Positions 1-10,538 of a DNA stretch of 64,000 nucleotides are shown piece by piece. The notes under the pieces were generated by a model. That model searched no databases. It was given only the letters and a program-made list of their open reading frames with translations, and had not been told where the DNA came from. Each line of letters begins with the position of its first letter. Position 1 is the first letter of the stretch. The position numbers and the translations under genes were made by a program. Source of the DNA: Typha latifolia (lineage: Eukaryota > Streptophyta > Magnoliopsida > Poales > Typhaceae). The stretch is taken from the NCBI GenBank assembly GCA_019914945.1, contig CM034105.1:9238001-9302000 (forward strand), given 5' to 3'.

Positions 1-137
1 AATTTTCACATAACTATAAGGGGGTAAAATATATTTAACCCCTTCTATATTTCTCTTAAAAAGTTCCAATATCTTCTCAGTGCCTTCTTTTGTTTCTGCA
101 TATGTGAAAGCTAACATTGCTACCTTAAATGGCTTAG

Positions 138-1028
138 GCACGTCAAAGAAAAGGAAGTTCAAATGATGACAATTTAATGGTTGATCCTGTGGAAGCCAAG
201 CGCTTAGCAGCGAAACAGATGCAAGAAATTCAGGCCAAGGAAAAACTAAAAGTATGGGAACCTTTTATTACTGCAATTGTTACCAACTGAGTCATTAGGA
301 AATAGCCCTTGTAATGCTGCCATCATGTTGAATTGATTAGTAATGACTGAACAAACTACAACAAGAATTTCAATAGTACCAATAATGATGACAATGAAAT
401 CCAGTTATTAATTTTGTTTTAACTTTGTGCAGCCATATAATAAGCTTGCTGTGAAGGTAACTGCATTGAATAATATAACTAGCTTACCAGATGTACTTGC
501 AGAGCAAATTGTCATTTTACTTGCAAAGTATCTGGAGTACATGAATTCACTTAGCATTGTACTTATTACCAAAATATTGTGTTAGTGTTCTATCAATAGT
601 CAATTTACATAGGATTTGGGAATAAGTTATAATCTTCCTTAAATTGATCAGTTTGATCGTAGAACATTCATTTACAACAAGGCACTCTTAAAGTGCTAAC
701 TAGACAATCTCCTGGATCTTAGTTGTTTGGCGTAGGATTCTTCATTTCTTTTGAAATAAACTTGTTTCTTAAGTTGTCAATGATGTGTTCTAATTCAGGG
801 ACGTCGTCGGGCTGAAGCCATCAATGGTGCATGGGCAATGATTGGCCTTACAGCAGGACTGGTCGTTGAAGGTCAGACTGGAAAAGGCATCCTGGGCCAG
901 GTAAATTGATCATGGAATTGGCATAGAATTCTTATAAGTTATTCACGACCACATTTTAGTTGATGTATATTTCACCCTTTCAGCTGGCTGGGTATTGGGC
1001 TGCCTTTGTGAGTTTATTTGCACGATAA
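138..1028 (+). CDS. 3' end of a chlorophyll a/b-binding-like (LIL/HLIP-type) gene
   Basis: Three exons join in frame: 138-251, 799-900 and 984-1028, each flanked by AG acceptors and GT donors, ending in TAA at 1026-1028. The translation runs from a basic linker (VDPVEAKRLAAKQMQEI, KEKLK) into one hydrophobic helix carrying EAINGAWAMIG and VVEGQTGKGILGQ, then LAGYWAAFVSLFAR. The E-x-x-N-G-x-x-A-M-x-G core followed by an acidic residue and TGKGIL is the pattern of the LHC/HLIP superfamily helix. Such proteins sit in thylakoid membranes and bind pigment or aid photosystem assembly. The usual R after NG is absent here (NGAWAM), so pigment binding is not certain. The 5' exons, including any transit peptide, lie left of the window. 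Both introns are phase 0. Family assignment is by motif only; the exact orthologue is not recognised. Confidence 0.62.
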
Positions 1029-3539
1029 ACACATTGCCACTTAATCGATGAATTTAACCAAAAACCCTATGAATCCTGATTGCTGGCGGAGAATTTTTTA
1101 CACTAAAGATAATAAGCTCGGTCATTCTTTTTTCCTTTTATCAGGAAATTACTGGTGTAAAATAACTTCATTTTGTCACAGTTGGAACATAGATTATTGT
1201 TTTAACTCTCTTTCTGAAAGGAAAATTGAGAGTTACGCTTATGTATTATTTTGAGAATTAATGGTTGCCAAATCGTGGTTATCAACCGCCTCAGCGCATC
1301 GAACAGTAGAAGTATAATATTGAGGCTTTTGAAGTTAGAATGCAACTGAGGATTGGTGGGCTATATGTTTACTGTAAGTTACTGAGCCCCTTCTATGGAA
1401 TTTAAGGTACATTTGGCTGTAGGATTAAATAAGAGGGATAACATATCCTCTGGATTACTAATCCTATATTACAATTTTAATCTACTGTTTGGTTATACAA
1501 TACTCTATATATGGAATAACTAAAAAAAATTACATTATTATCTTCAATAAAGAAAAATAGTAACATCAATTACTATTTTAAACTATTATTGATTATCTCA
1601 AACTTAAATTATATCATTAAATATCATTAAATTATGCTATATTAGTAATGAAAATTAATCATGTTCAATTTAAAATAATCAGAATTAAAATAAAAAGTAA
1701 TACAAAATAATAGAATAAATTATATAAAAAATGTTTAGTAATATAAATATAAATATAAATATTTTTTCATAGCAATACTTTAAGTAAATATAAAATATAA
1801 AATACTAATAAAAATAAAAATAAAATAAAATTTGAGTAATTAAGATTGTTCGTTTTATTGTTTATATATCTAAATTTATTATTTCTTATATAAAAGTAAT
1901 ATAGTAATAATGCACTTATCTCTCGGGATATATTATCCCACCCCCATAATCTCGTCTATTAATTTTATACAAAGTAAAAGATTACATGAAGCTCATAATT
2001 AATCCAACCTCATCTTTATGTCCTTTAAATAAACGCAATTCTCAGGAAAATAAAAATTACCTCCCATTTGTTTCAAGATTCAGAGAAATATACCAAAGGG
2101 AAACTTGAAAGGTAAGATAAAAAAGAAACAGAAACGGAATCTTTCAGTTATAACTATTCAAGATCCCTTTACGAATCTTGATTTCCTGATACAAAATTTA
2201 TCTACCTAACAAAGATTTACAGCAATCTCTGATCTTTTTTTGTTGCACTTCTTTAATTATATTGCTCGGTCATTCGACTGTCGCCTGAAAACCTGCTTCA
2301 GTAATGTCTGATTTTTGACTTTGAAACTAAATTTAAGTGAAATATGCTTCGAACAGGAACATAAATACTAAAATTGTACATATAATTTAGAGTGTGTTTT
2401 TACAAACATAAACTTGTCACCTAGGCAAAAGCGCAACAAGGTCTTTAGCTTGATTGGAAGACAGATTTGGATCGTGAGTGAGCTTACCTAATTCATGCCA
2501 TAGGGACAGGAGTTAGATCAATTTGGCACAGCGTACATTGACTGAATTTTAAATATAACACATGTATATCCATTCTAGATCATGTAATTTTAATCCAACA
2601 TGCAAAAATTAAATATAGATCTTAAGTCAGGCAAACACCCGCTAGTGAATAAGAAATAGAAAGTTCTAAAACTCACTCAAACTTGATATTTCCTTTTGAG
2701 ATTCTTATAAAATGAACCAAGGGCATTTAAATATTAAAAAATTCTCAAAGTTCGGATTAACACAAGGAATTCAAAGGAGATTAAAGTTTTAGACTTTTAG
2801 AGTTCGGATTAACCCAAGGAATTCTCAACGAGCTTATTTTATACCTAAGTTTAAGAAGAATTTTATATGTCTGTTGCTTAGGGTTTGGTTACAACATTGT
2901 TTGGAGTTCGACTACAACATTTTGAAGAAGCGGATGATGTGGTCCAACCTAATTGGGTCACCTCACATGGGATATCGGGTTCGTTGGGTTGAACCAGATT
3001 ATCATTGGAGTTTTTGTTTTAGGCGTAGCAGTCTCGAGCTATGGTGTTCAAATGGCTATATCCCCATCGAAGAATAAGTGCTCTTAGTTTTGGCATTCGA
3101 ATGCCATAGCCCTATCAAAGACTAAGAGCTTTTGGGATTTGATGTTCAAACGACTACAACCGACGTTTGAACAACAAAACTTACTGACTACTCTCGGGTT
3201 TTGGCATTTGGACACTCTCCAATAGTGTTCAAACACCCAAACCTAATAGTGCAGCCAGTCCAATGGTGTTCGATCGCTTGGCGGAGACCGTTGTGATAGG
3301 GTTAATTTGAATCATTTTGAATTTTGGTTAGCCTTCAAAGTGTGGAAAGCGGTCATTTTGGATATTATCAAAGATATTACCTTTTTCTTATCTTCTTCTT
3401 CCTCTAGCCTTCTTCTATACCTTCTATTCTCCTTATCTCTTGATCTTTCGATCTAGGCCATCGCCCTCTTCAAGGACGTCGTCCTCCTTCCCTCCTTGTC
3501 TATCGAACCTCCCTAGTCCTATAAGGCCGGCTTGTTACG
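1029..3539. other. AT-rich intergenic DNA, no gene seen
   Basis: No credible coding exon was found. The part 1480-2000 is very AT-rich with short A/T runs. Around 3030-3300 there are scattered TTCGAATG/TTCAAACG-type motifs that resemble a decayed form of the motif array described in the LTRs below, but no LTR ends could be recognised. Confidence 0.5.
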
Positions 3540-4262
3540 GAACATATTTGGATAGATCTGGATGTAAAAAAATTATGAAAATTTAGGTGGTGGTAGCCTC
3601 ATGAGATAGGGTTATAATGGCTTTAGTTTTTACATCAATTGGATATTTGAATAAAATGATATAATTAAAATAGTAGAGCAAGGTCGGAATGGGGTAAAAT
3701 GGTAAATATCTAATGTTGCAACGATCGTTGGAAGGTGGCGGATGGCCAAGGGTGGTGGTGGATGGCCGTATAGTAGGGTGGCTGCTCGAGATGATGGTGA
3801 CTATGGGTTGGAGGTAGAATTTGAGTTTCTAACTTAGATCTACTTCTAGGAAAATAAAAATAATTTAATGACTATGATAAAATTGATAAATGCGAGAATA
3901 AGAAAATAACTAAAATTAATTAATTCTCAAGGATACTTGGATTAATAAAGCCTAGCCTCTCTATATATAGAGGTCGAGTACAATGAGTCATACTTCGACT
4001 TAGCCCTAAAAGCTTATATGACTCGAACTAGGACTTGCCTTAGAGATTTATATAACTTAATTGAACTTGTCTTAGAGGCTTACATGACTTAATTGAACTT
4101 GCTTTAGTGGCTTATATGACTTAACTATGCTTGCCTTAAGAGTTTACATTAAAAATAAATATGACTTAGCTAAATCAGCTTTCCTTATCCTTCTCAAAAT
4201 ATTTCTTCATTATTCCATAGATGAAGTCCTAATCTGGAGAAACCTTAAATATAAAAGTTGTA
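3540..4262. repeat. Old dispersed repeat, possibly a decayed LTR in minus orientation
   Basis: The start (ATATTTGGATAGATCTGG, then GTGGTAGCCTCATGAG) is also found near 47093-47170, downstream of PSF1, so it is a dispersed repeat. The right part 4185-4262 resembles the minus orientation of family-A LTR sequence (a CTTATC..CTC block, then ATATAAAAGTTGTAGAT). Termini and target duplication were not found. It abuts the family-A LTR that starts at about 4274. Confidence 0.4.
4012..4150. repeat. 32-33-bp tandem repeat, about four copies
   Basis: Units begin near 4012, 4045, 4078 and 4110, each carrying a variant of CTTATATGACTTAATTGAAC followed by TTGCCTTAGAG. The copies are diverged, so the array is old. 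It lies inside the dispersed repeat at 3540-4262. Confidence 0.6.
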
Positions 4263-4273
4263 GATTAGGATGT

Positions 4274-4922
4274 TGATATATTTAGTTAGGATTTTTTCTT
4301 TATTGCATTAGTTGTATATTTTTATTAAAATTAAATTTCTATAGGTCGCGTTCGAATGCCCTTGCGAATGCCTGCATCAGGTTTGCAAATACAGAGGACA
4401 CGAAAAGTGCGTTCGAATGCGGTCGAGCGCATTCGAACACCGCGTTCGAATGTCTGCATCATGCTCGCACATATAGAAAACGTCTTTTGTACGTTTGAAC
4501 GCGATCGGGCACGCTCGAACGCGATCGGCGGGATTGCACTAGGATTAGGGTTAATTATTGTTATTAGGATTTTTGGCTAGTCTCTATAAAGGTGTGAATG
4601 GTAGCCAAATTCAGAATGCTATTGGATTATTAATTTCTTGCCTTCTATCTTTTCTCTAGTCTCTCTCCCTCCCTCTTCACTATCCTTCTACCTCAACCAT
4701 TTGCAAGGCCTCTCCTAACTTCTAACTTCCCTTGTTTGTCGAGTCTTCTCTCTTCTTTGGGATCTTAACCATTTCTTTCCCTTCGTCTATATCCCTTAAC
4801 CACATTCACTATCCACCTTCATCTCTATTATCATCCATAATCATAACATCCACTCTGACTATAGGAGAATATTTGGTGAATATTTTCCCACGATTGTGCA
4901 GACTAATTTCTATAATAAATTC
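4274..4922 (+). mobile_element. A-a 5' LTR, gypsy family A, 3' part deleted
   Basis: The LTR begins TGATATATTTAGTTAGGA, like the LTR at 48607, and carries the TTCGAA motif array at 4345-4535. It then follows the family-A LTR: TATAA near 4585, the 'GCCAA..GCTATTGGATTATT' block, then the CT-rich leader. Compared with the full LTR at 48607-49489 it lacks an internal block near 4855. It stops at AATTCAGA and is joined directly to gag, so the LTR terminus and the primer-binding site are gone. This is the outermost element of the nested stack, resuming at 26754. Confidence 0.7.
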
Positions 4923-4928
4923 AGACCA

Positions 4929-5267
4929 ATGGAGAGCACATTGACAAGGGAAGACTCAACCCATGATAACCCTTACTATGAGGCCGATTCCTTTGGAGCG
5001 ACCACAGCAGGACCGAGTCAACCAACATCCATGGGTGTGAATATGGGTTTGGCGGATGAACTTAGGGGCATATTCCAAATATTGATGTATAGAGTTGACG
5101 CAATGCAAAAGGATCATAATGATTTAAAATAATATGTCATGAACCGATCAGCTTCGTCATCTCCTCGACGACGATAGATGTCTCAAGAAGGACCACCAGT
5201 GGGATCACACCGAACCGATACCCCATAGGTCCAAGTGCGACATGTTAGTATGATCCTCTTTTACCTA
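4929..5267 (+). pseudogene. A-a gag, N-terminal fragment
   Basis: Reading from ATG at 4929 gives MESTLTREDSTHDNPYYEAD and DELRGIFQILMYRVDAMQKD, homologous to the gag starts at 6222, 12152 and 49528. In-frame stops occur at 5130 and beyond. The coding match runs to the ACCTA at 5263-5267, where a family-A LTR (A-b) begins. The missing middle of this gag is not found anywhere else in the window; the C-terminal part resumes at 26754 after a deletion that also removed the end of A-b. Confidence 0.7.
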
Positions 5268-6184
5268 TGATACAAATCATATCAAATTGGATCACATCAA
5301 AAGGAGATTAGGCTCAATGGATTGAGTCTAATTATCTTATTTAGTTATTTGGTTTAGTTAGAGTCTTAGTAGGTCAGAATTTTATTTAATTAGTTAAATC
5401 CAACTCTACGCAGTTTTAGAAAAATATTTGTAGAATATTTTACACATATCCAAATAATATCAAACTAGTTGGATAAGGTCTCCAACCTCTAGATCTAAAA
5501 CTTTGATATTCATGACTTCTCTAGTTTCAGAATCTATTTGTGACAAAATGAAAGCTTAATCTGAAAGGTAATCGGAGAAGATAAGGAATACAATTTAGTT
5601 GGTTTGTTAGGGTTTCATATTATTTTAGGACTTGTTGGCTAGCCTCTATAAATATGTGGATGGCAGCCAACTTCATTATGGAATTGGATTATTGATTTCT
5701 TGCCTCCTATCTTCTCTCTACACTTCTCTCTCCTCCCTCTCTTCCACCTTTGGCAAGGTTTCTCCTAACTTCTAATCTTACTCGACTGTCGAGTCACCCT
5801 CTTCTTTGGGATCTCGACCACTTCATTTCGTTCATCTACTTCTCTTAATCACTTCCACAATCTACTCTCATCTCCATATCCATCCATAACCCTAACATCC
5901 ACTCCACCCGTCACCACCACCATCACCCACGTTATTCTGTATTTTCATCCTAGTTACAGTTAAAATCTGCAATGTTGTACAAAAGGAAGTTACGGATCCA
6001 ACCTAATTGGTTTTGTAATTTTTTGACAACCGGATAATATTTGATGAATATGTTTCCACGGTTGCGCGGACTACTTCCTGCAATAAATTTAAATCTTAAG
6101 GAATTATTCCATAGCCAATTTTTTGGTATAAGAACCTATCAAAATTGGTATCAGAGCTTATCAAAGTGGTATCAGAGCCTATCA
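5268..6184 (+). mobile_element. A-b 5' LTR, gypsy family A without TTCGAA array
   Basis: Starts TGATACAAATC inside A-a gag and ends CCTATCA just before the primer-binding site. It contains 'TAGCCTCTATAAATATGTGG' (TATA-like, 5640-5665), a CT-rich leader and CCACCACCATCACCC. The matching 3' LTR is at 25997-26753. In the U3 position where A-a carries TTCGAA motifs this copy has unrelated AT-rich sequence, so family A has two LTR types. The last 40 bases include two extra copies of the tRNA-primer motif. Confidence 0.78.
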
Positions 6185-6198
6185 TTTGGTATCAGAGT
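6146..6198 (+). other. A-b primer-binding site with two upstream copies of the same motif
   Basis: TGGTATCAGAGC occurs at 6146-6157 and 6167-6178, and TGGTATCAGAGT at 6187-6198. This motif is complementary to the 3' end of initiator-Met tRNA and is the standard plant retrotransposon primer-binding site. The third copy, just past the LTR end CCTATCA, is in the expected place. The first two lie inside the LTR, 20-21 bp apart. Confidence 0.8.
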
Positions 6199-6221
6199 AG
6201 GCGAACCTCAGACCTCTATTA

Positions 6222-6965
6222 ATGGTTGAAATAAGAAAGATAACATTAACAAGAAGACCTATGGAGAGTACACCGACAAGAGAGGACTCAATGCACGATG
6301 ATCCTAACCGTGAAGCCAATTCCTTTGGAGCGAGCACGGCAGGACTGAATCAACCAATGTCCATGGGTTCGAATATGGATGAACTTAGGGGCATGTTCCA
6401 AATATTGTTGCATAGAGTTGACAACATACAAAAGGATCACAATAAATTCAAGGAATATGTTGTGAATCGATTGGGTTCGTCATCTCCTCGACGACGATTT
6501 TCAAAAAGGACCAGCGGTGGACCTCATTGAATCGATACCCTACAGGTCCAAGTTCATCATATGAGTGTCAATGATCCCCTCTTACCTATGCCTACACATC
6601 ATCCTCCATCTCCGATACAAAACCCAAGACCGATCGATGAGGAGGATTGACACTATGAGGATGAGGTTGATCGCTATGGAGATGGTGATGGACGTGCTCG
6701 AGGATTTAGAGAGGGTGATCAACCTGCACAAAGGTTTAGACCTGAACCAAGGATCTTTCACAAATCCGACAACGCTATTCGGGGGAGAACCGCACGCTTG
6801 GACTTTCCAAAATTCTAAGGGGGTGATCCAACGGATTGAGTGTTTCAAGTTGAACAATATTTTGATTGTCAAGGTACAGCGAAAGATGCAAAAGTCCAGA
6901 TGGCAAGCTTTTACCTCCAAGGAACGGCATTGCAATAGTATAGATCGGTTATTCGTGGTGGTAGA
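6222..6965 (+). pseudogene. A-b gag, N-terminal half
   Basis: ATG at 6222 (MVEIRKITLTRRPMESTPTR) opens a gag reading frame just after the primer-binding site. It continues through DELRGMFQILLHRVDNIQKD and RLGSSSPRRR, but shifts frame and meets stops after 6530. Homology to gag persists to 6965 (RGRTARLDF, FQVEQYFDCQG-like stretches), where A-c is inserted. The gag resumes at 13067. Gag would form the cytoplasmic virus-like particle; this copy cannot. Confidence 0.75.
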
Positions 6966-7760
6966 TGATAGGCTTTGATACCAATTGATAGGATCTAGAA
7001 CCAAAAGATCCACTACGGAACAATTCCTTAAGATTTGAATTTATTGTAGGAAGTAGTCCGTGCAACTGTGGGAAACTATTTGTCAGATATTCTCTGGTAG
7101 TTATAAAATTACGAAACTAATTAGGTTGGATCCGTATCTTCTTAATCTACAACTTTTGTATTTATGCCCTTCGCAGATTCGAAACGTAGTAGGGACGAAA
7201 ATACAAAATAACGTGAGTGATGGTGGTGGTGACGGGTGGAGTGGATGTTAGGGTTATGGATGGGTATGGAGATGAGGGTAGATTATGGAAGTGATTAAGG
7301 GAACTAGACGAAGGGAATGAAGTGGTCGAGATCCCAAAGAAGAGGGGTGGCTCGACAGTCGAGGGAGATTAGAAGCGAGGAGAAACCTTAGGGAGGAGTC
7401 TAGAGAGAAGATAGGAGGCAAGAAATCAAGAATCCAATAGCAATATAAAGTTGGGTGCCATCCATATATTTATAGAGGCTAGCCAACAAGTCCTAAAACA
7501 ATATGAAACCCTAACAAACCAACTAAACCAGTATTCCTTATCTTCTCTGAATACCTTTTGGATTAAGCTTTCGTTTTGTCATAAATATATTCCAAATATG
7601 GAGAAGTCATGAATATAAAAGTTGTAGATCTAGAGTTTATCGACCTTGTCCAATTGATCTGATATTATTTGGATAAGTGTCGAATATTCTACAAATATTT
7701 TTCTGAAACTGCACAGAACTAGATTTAGCTAATTAGATAAAATCCTAACTAAGTGTATTA
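6966..7760 (-). mobile_element. A-c 3' LTR (minus-strand element)
   Basis: Read on the minus strand the LTR starts TAATACACTTAGTTAGGA at 7760 and ends CCTATCA at 6966. The target duplication is GTAGA at 6961-6965 against GTGGA at 13062-13066 (one mismatch, in A-b gag), so the element spans 6966-13061. This LTR carries one internal primer-site-like copy, whereas its 5' partner has three. It also lacks about 45 bp of the CT-rich leader that the partner keeps. Confidence 0.8.
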
Positions 7761-7785
7761 GCCCACCATGCTTCCCCCACCTTGC
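7761..7785 (-). other. A-c polypurine tract
   Basis: On the minus strand AAGGTGGGGGAAGCATGGTG lies just 5' of the 3' LTR. Family-A copy A-b has the same tract at 25974-25993. Such a tract primes plus-strand DNA synthesis. Confidence 0.75.
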
Positions 7786-7787
7786 CC

Positions 7788-8099
7788 TCAAGATGAAAAG
7801 TTAGGAAAACGCTCCAAGATATCAGTCTCCAATTCCCATGTCGCCTCATCAGATGGCTTGCCAAGCCACTCAACTAGAATCTTCATCTCTAATCTGGTAC
7901 CATGTTGTCGTCGGCGTCTAGCAAGTACTCGAACTGGCTCTACGATCTCTATCTCCTCCAATGGCTTCGGTAGAACTGGTCCAACAATTTTATGATCTCC
8001 AATGTGCTCCCTCAGCAATGAAACATGAAAGACAGAATACACTCTCGACCCCTCTGGCAGCTCCAAACGATATGCAACCGGACCAATACGCTCCAACAC
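7788..8099 (-). pseudogene. A-c integrase C-terminal tail and chromodomain
   Basis: The 103-residue frame reads GPVAYRLELPEGSRVYSVFH (the conserved tail after integrase), VSLLREHIGD, and then a chromodomain-like end: ILVEWLGKPSDEATWELETD, then ILERFPNFS. Chromodomains at the integrase C-terminus define chromoviruses and guide insertion into particular chromatin. It is directly preceded by RNase H-side sequence at 8100, so the whole integrase catalytic core is missing. A-b has the same junction at about 25660. The frame itself is open, consistent with relatively recent activity. Confidence 0.78.
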
Positions 8100-8556
8100 C
8101 TAAATGCATCCACGGTCCCACAGCAAACCGCCTTGATTCTCTAACTCTGGACGGCGCTCCAGATCATCCATCACCTCCCGCAACAATATCAAAATATCTG
8201 GGTTAGATGTACATGCATACCTCAGCTCATCAAGGAAGGGAAAGGTAGGAGATGAATAGGCTGCAAGCTCGGCGGTATTAGGTTGGCGCGATAGTGCATC
8301 AGCCGCTCTATATTTCGTTCCCTTCGTGTTTTGAATTTCATAATCATACCCCAGCATAATCATACCCCAGCAATTTTGTGACCCATCGCTACTGTGCCGG
8401 AGTGTGTATCCGCTGTCCCATAAAATATGGAAGGCTCCTCTGATCAGTTTGGATAATGAATCATCTACCGATCAAATAAGGCCTCCACCTTGTCATCGCA
8501 TGTAGAATTGCTAGCATCTCTCTCATAAATTGATAATTGCTGAGATTTTTGCGATA
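8100..8556 (-). pseudogene. A-c RNase H C-terminal part and linker
   Basis: The frame 8100-8363 reads LGYDYEIQNTKGTKYRAADA, LSRQPNTAELAAYSSP and FPFLDELRYACTSN, i.e. the end of RNase H and the spacer that precedes integrase in this family. Sequence to 8556 continues RNase H with stops. It ends with the junction to the chromodomain segment. A duplicated CATACCCCAGCA at 8345-8372 is a small local repeat. Confidence 0.72.
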
Positions 8557-8559
8557 AAG

Positions 8560-9313
8560 TGGTACGATCCTTCCTCGGCTATAGGCTCTGATACCAGCTT
8601 GATACGAACCCTCTTTTGGTGCTATGGCCCTGATACTAGATTGTTACGATCTTGCACGGAACTTTGAGATCAGATCCCGAAATATCCTACCGTTGGATCG
8701 CTGTGAAATTTTGATATGATGTAGGCCCGGAAAAGAGCTTTCCAACGGATCTAGTTTGAGGCGAATCGGAGTTGGGGATCTCGAGATATCGTTCGTTTAG
8801 TGGACGAACGTCAGGATACTCTGTTTTTGGATTCCGTGGATGAAGGCACGAAATCCTGGGTAATGGTGGATTGTGGAGGGCCGGTGTTGATGGGGTGGCA
8901 CCGGTGTAAAAGTGATGGTGGAAGGGTTATGGATGATGGAAAGGTTAGAGATAGCGATGGATAAATTGGAAGAAGGGGGAGAAGAGGGCCACTCCTAAGG
9001 GACTAGGGTGATTGGCCTGTCGAGGAGATTAGAAGCGGCGTCGCCGGGGAGATTGAGGGAACGAGAGCGAAGAAGATGAAGGAGGCAAGGCAAACTCAAT
9101 TCTCAATATTCCATTCTAATTTTGGTTGCCCTACACATACTTTTATAGGCTAACCAACAACTCAATCTTATCCTAAAACACAATCTTATCCTAAAACTCA
9201 ATCTTATCCTAAAACACAATCTTATCCTAAAACTCAATCTTATCCTAAAACTCAATCTTATCCTAAGGTAAATCCAAACTCGAGACGACGTCGGTGAAGT
9301 CCGAATCGTATCA
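8560..9313 (-). mobile_element. Solo LTR, gypsy family B (minus orientation)
   Basis: A perfect 5-bp target duplication TAAAG flanks it (8555-8559 and 9314-9318), splitting A-c RNase H. Read on the minus strand it begins TGATACGATTCGGACTTCAC, like the B LTRs at 15035 and 21261, and ends ATCGTACCA. It carries no internal region. Its U3 holds six copies of an 18-bp repeat where the other B LTRs carry the TTCGAA array. Near its 3' end, two primer-site-like motifs are present (8585-8596 and 8627-8638). Confidence 0.85.
9161..9268. repeat. 18-bp tandem repeat, six copies
   Basis: Consecutive units CTCAATCTTATCCTAAAA or CACAATCTTATCCTAAAA, with the last ending AAGG. The units are nearly identical, so the array is young or homogenised. 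It lies in the U3 of the solo family-B LTR. Confidence 0.95.
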
Positions 9314-10538
9314 TAAAGACTTACTAAGATAGGCAATGGGACGTCCTTCTTGCATTAGTATAGCTCCTATGCCAACACCCGACGTATCACATTCAATAAT
9401 GAATTCTTTAGTGAAGTCTGGTAGCGCTAGGACGGGTGCCGTCATCATTGATGTTTTCAATTTTTCAAAGGCTAAAGTGGCTTCATCTGTCAATCTAAAA
9501 GAGTCATTCAACAAAGAAGTGAGAGAAGCAGCGATCTTGCCATATCCGGCGATGAATAGACGATAATACGATAATAACCAATGAACCCCAAAAATCTTCT
9601 CAATCCAGTGGTAGTAGTAGGAATAGGGCAAGCGGTCATACATACAACCTTTTGAGGATCCGTCGCTACACCATCCACTGAAATGATGTGGCCTAAATAC
9701 TCCACCTTTGGTACTCCCCATAGGCACTTCAATTTCTTGATCTTCAATTGATTTTGCTCCAACAAATTCAGCATGTCCTCCAAATGCTGCCAATGCTCCA
9801 ATTCAATCATGCTATACACCAAAATATCGCCAAAAAATACCAAGACATACCTTCACAACAGAGGCCGAAATATATCATTCATGAGGCCTTGGAAGGTAGC
9901 TGGAGCATTGGTGAGACCAAAAGGCATAACTCGGAACTCGTAATGCCCGTCCGGAGTTTGAAATGCAGTTTTATGCACATCCGCTGGGTGAACTCTAATT
10001 TGATGATTCTCGGCCCTCAAGTCAAGCTTACTAAATATAGTCGCCCTTGCAAGCTCATCCAGCAACTCCTCGATAATCGGAATAGGATACCGGTCCTTGA
10101 CAGTAATAGCGTTTAGTACTCGATAGTCGACACAAAAATGCTATGTTCCGTCCTTTTTTCTCGCACCAATAGCACGGGGGATGAGTATGAACTATGACTT
10201 GGTTGTATGAGGCCTTGCTCTAACATCTCGGCTACCATCTTTGAGATAACTTCTTTTTGCACATGTGGATACCGATATGGCCTCACGTTAGCTGGTGCAG
10301 CCCTGGGTATAATATCTATACGATGGTCCACCGCTCTCCTCGGTGGTAACTCCTGCGGCTCCTCAAACAGTCCAGAAAAGTTATCTAATAAATTAGACAA
10401 TTCAATTATAGTACCTGAACTCGTTTGAGGCTCATCTCTTGCTGATCCTAACTGAAGAAGATAGGCCAAATCATACGCACCAAGCAGCCCCACCATAGGC
10501 TGCATCGCGCAGAATCGGCGAAGTCCGTACACCATCAA
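9314..10538 (-). pseudogene. A-c reverse transcriptase and RNase H, degraded
   Basis: Minus-strand frames cover RT in order: PYRYPHVQKEVISKMVAEML and EQGLIQPSHSSYSSPVLLV (10113-10538), [20 protein letters not shown] and [20 protein letters not shown] (9853-10065), then the active-site block (9508-9843) and the RNase H start FIIECDTSGVGIGAILMQEG (9311-9793). RT copies element RNA into DNA. The catalytic FxDD motif reads FFGD here (D to G), and several frameshifts separate the frames, so the enzyme is dead. RNase H is split by the solo LTR at 8560-9313. Confidence 0.82.

Noticed and set aside
252..798. Extra exon around 442-462 in the LHC-like gene
   Set aside because: A TGCAG acceptor and a later AAG|GTAACT donor exist, but the direct 251-to-799 join gives a continuous family-like protein, and the insert would break the frame.
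6146..6198. tRNA gene fragments
   Set aside because: Only the 12-base primer-site complement is present, with no cloverleaf and no A or B box.
6565..7013. 137- and 143-codon opposite-strand frames
   Set aside because: Both are off-frame readings of A-b gag and the A-c LTR.
9161..9268. CRISPR-like regular repeats
   Set aside because: The 18-bp units are contiguous with no spacers, and the genome is plant nuclear; it is an LTR minisatellite.
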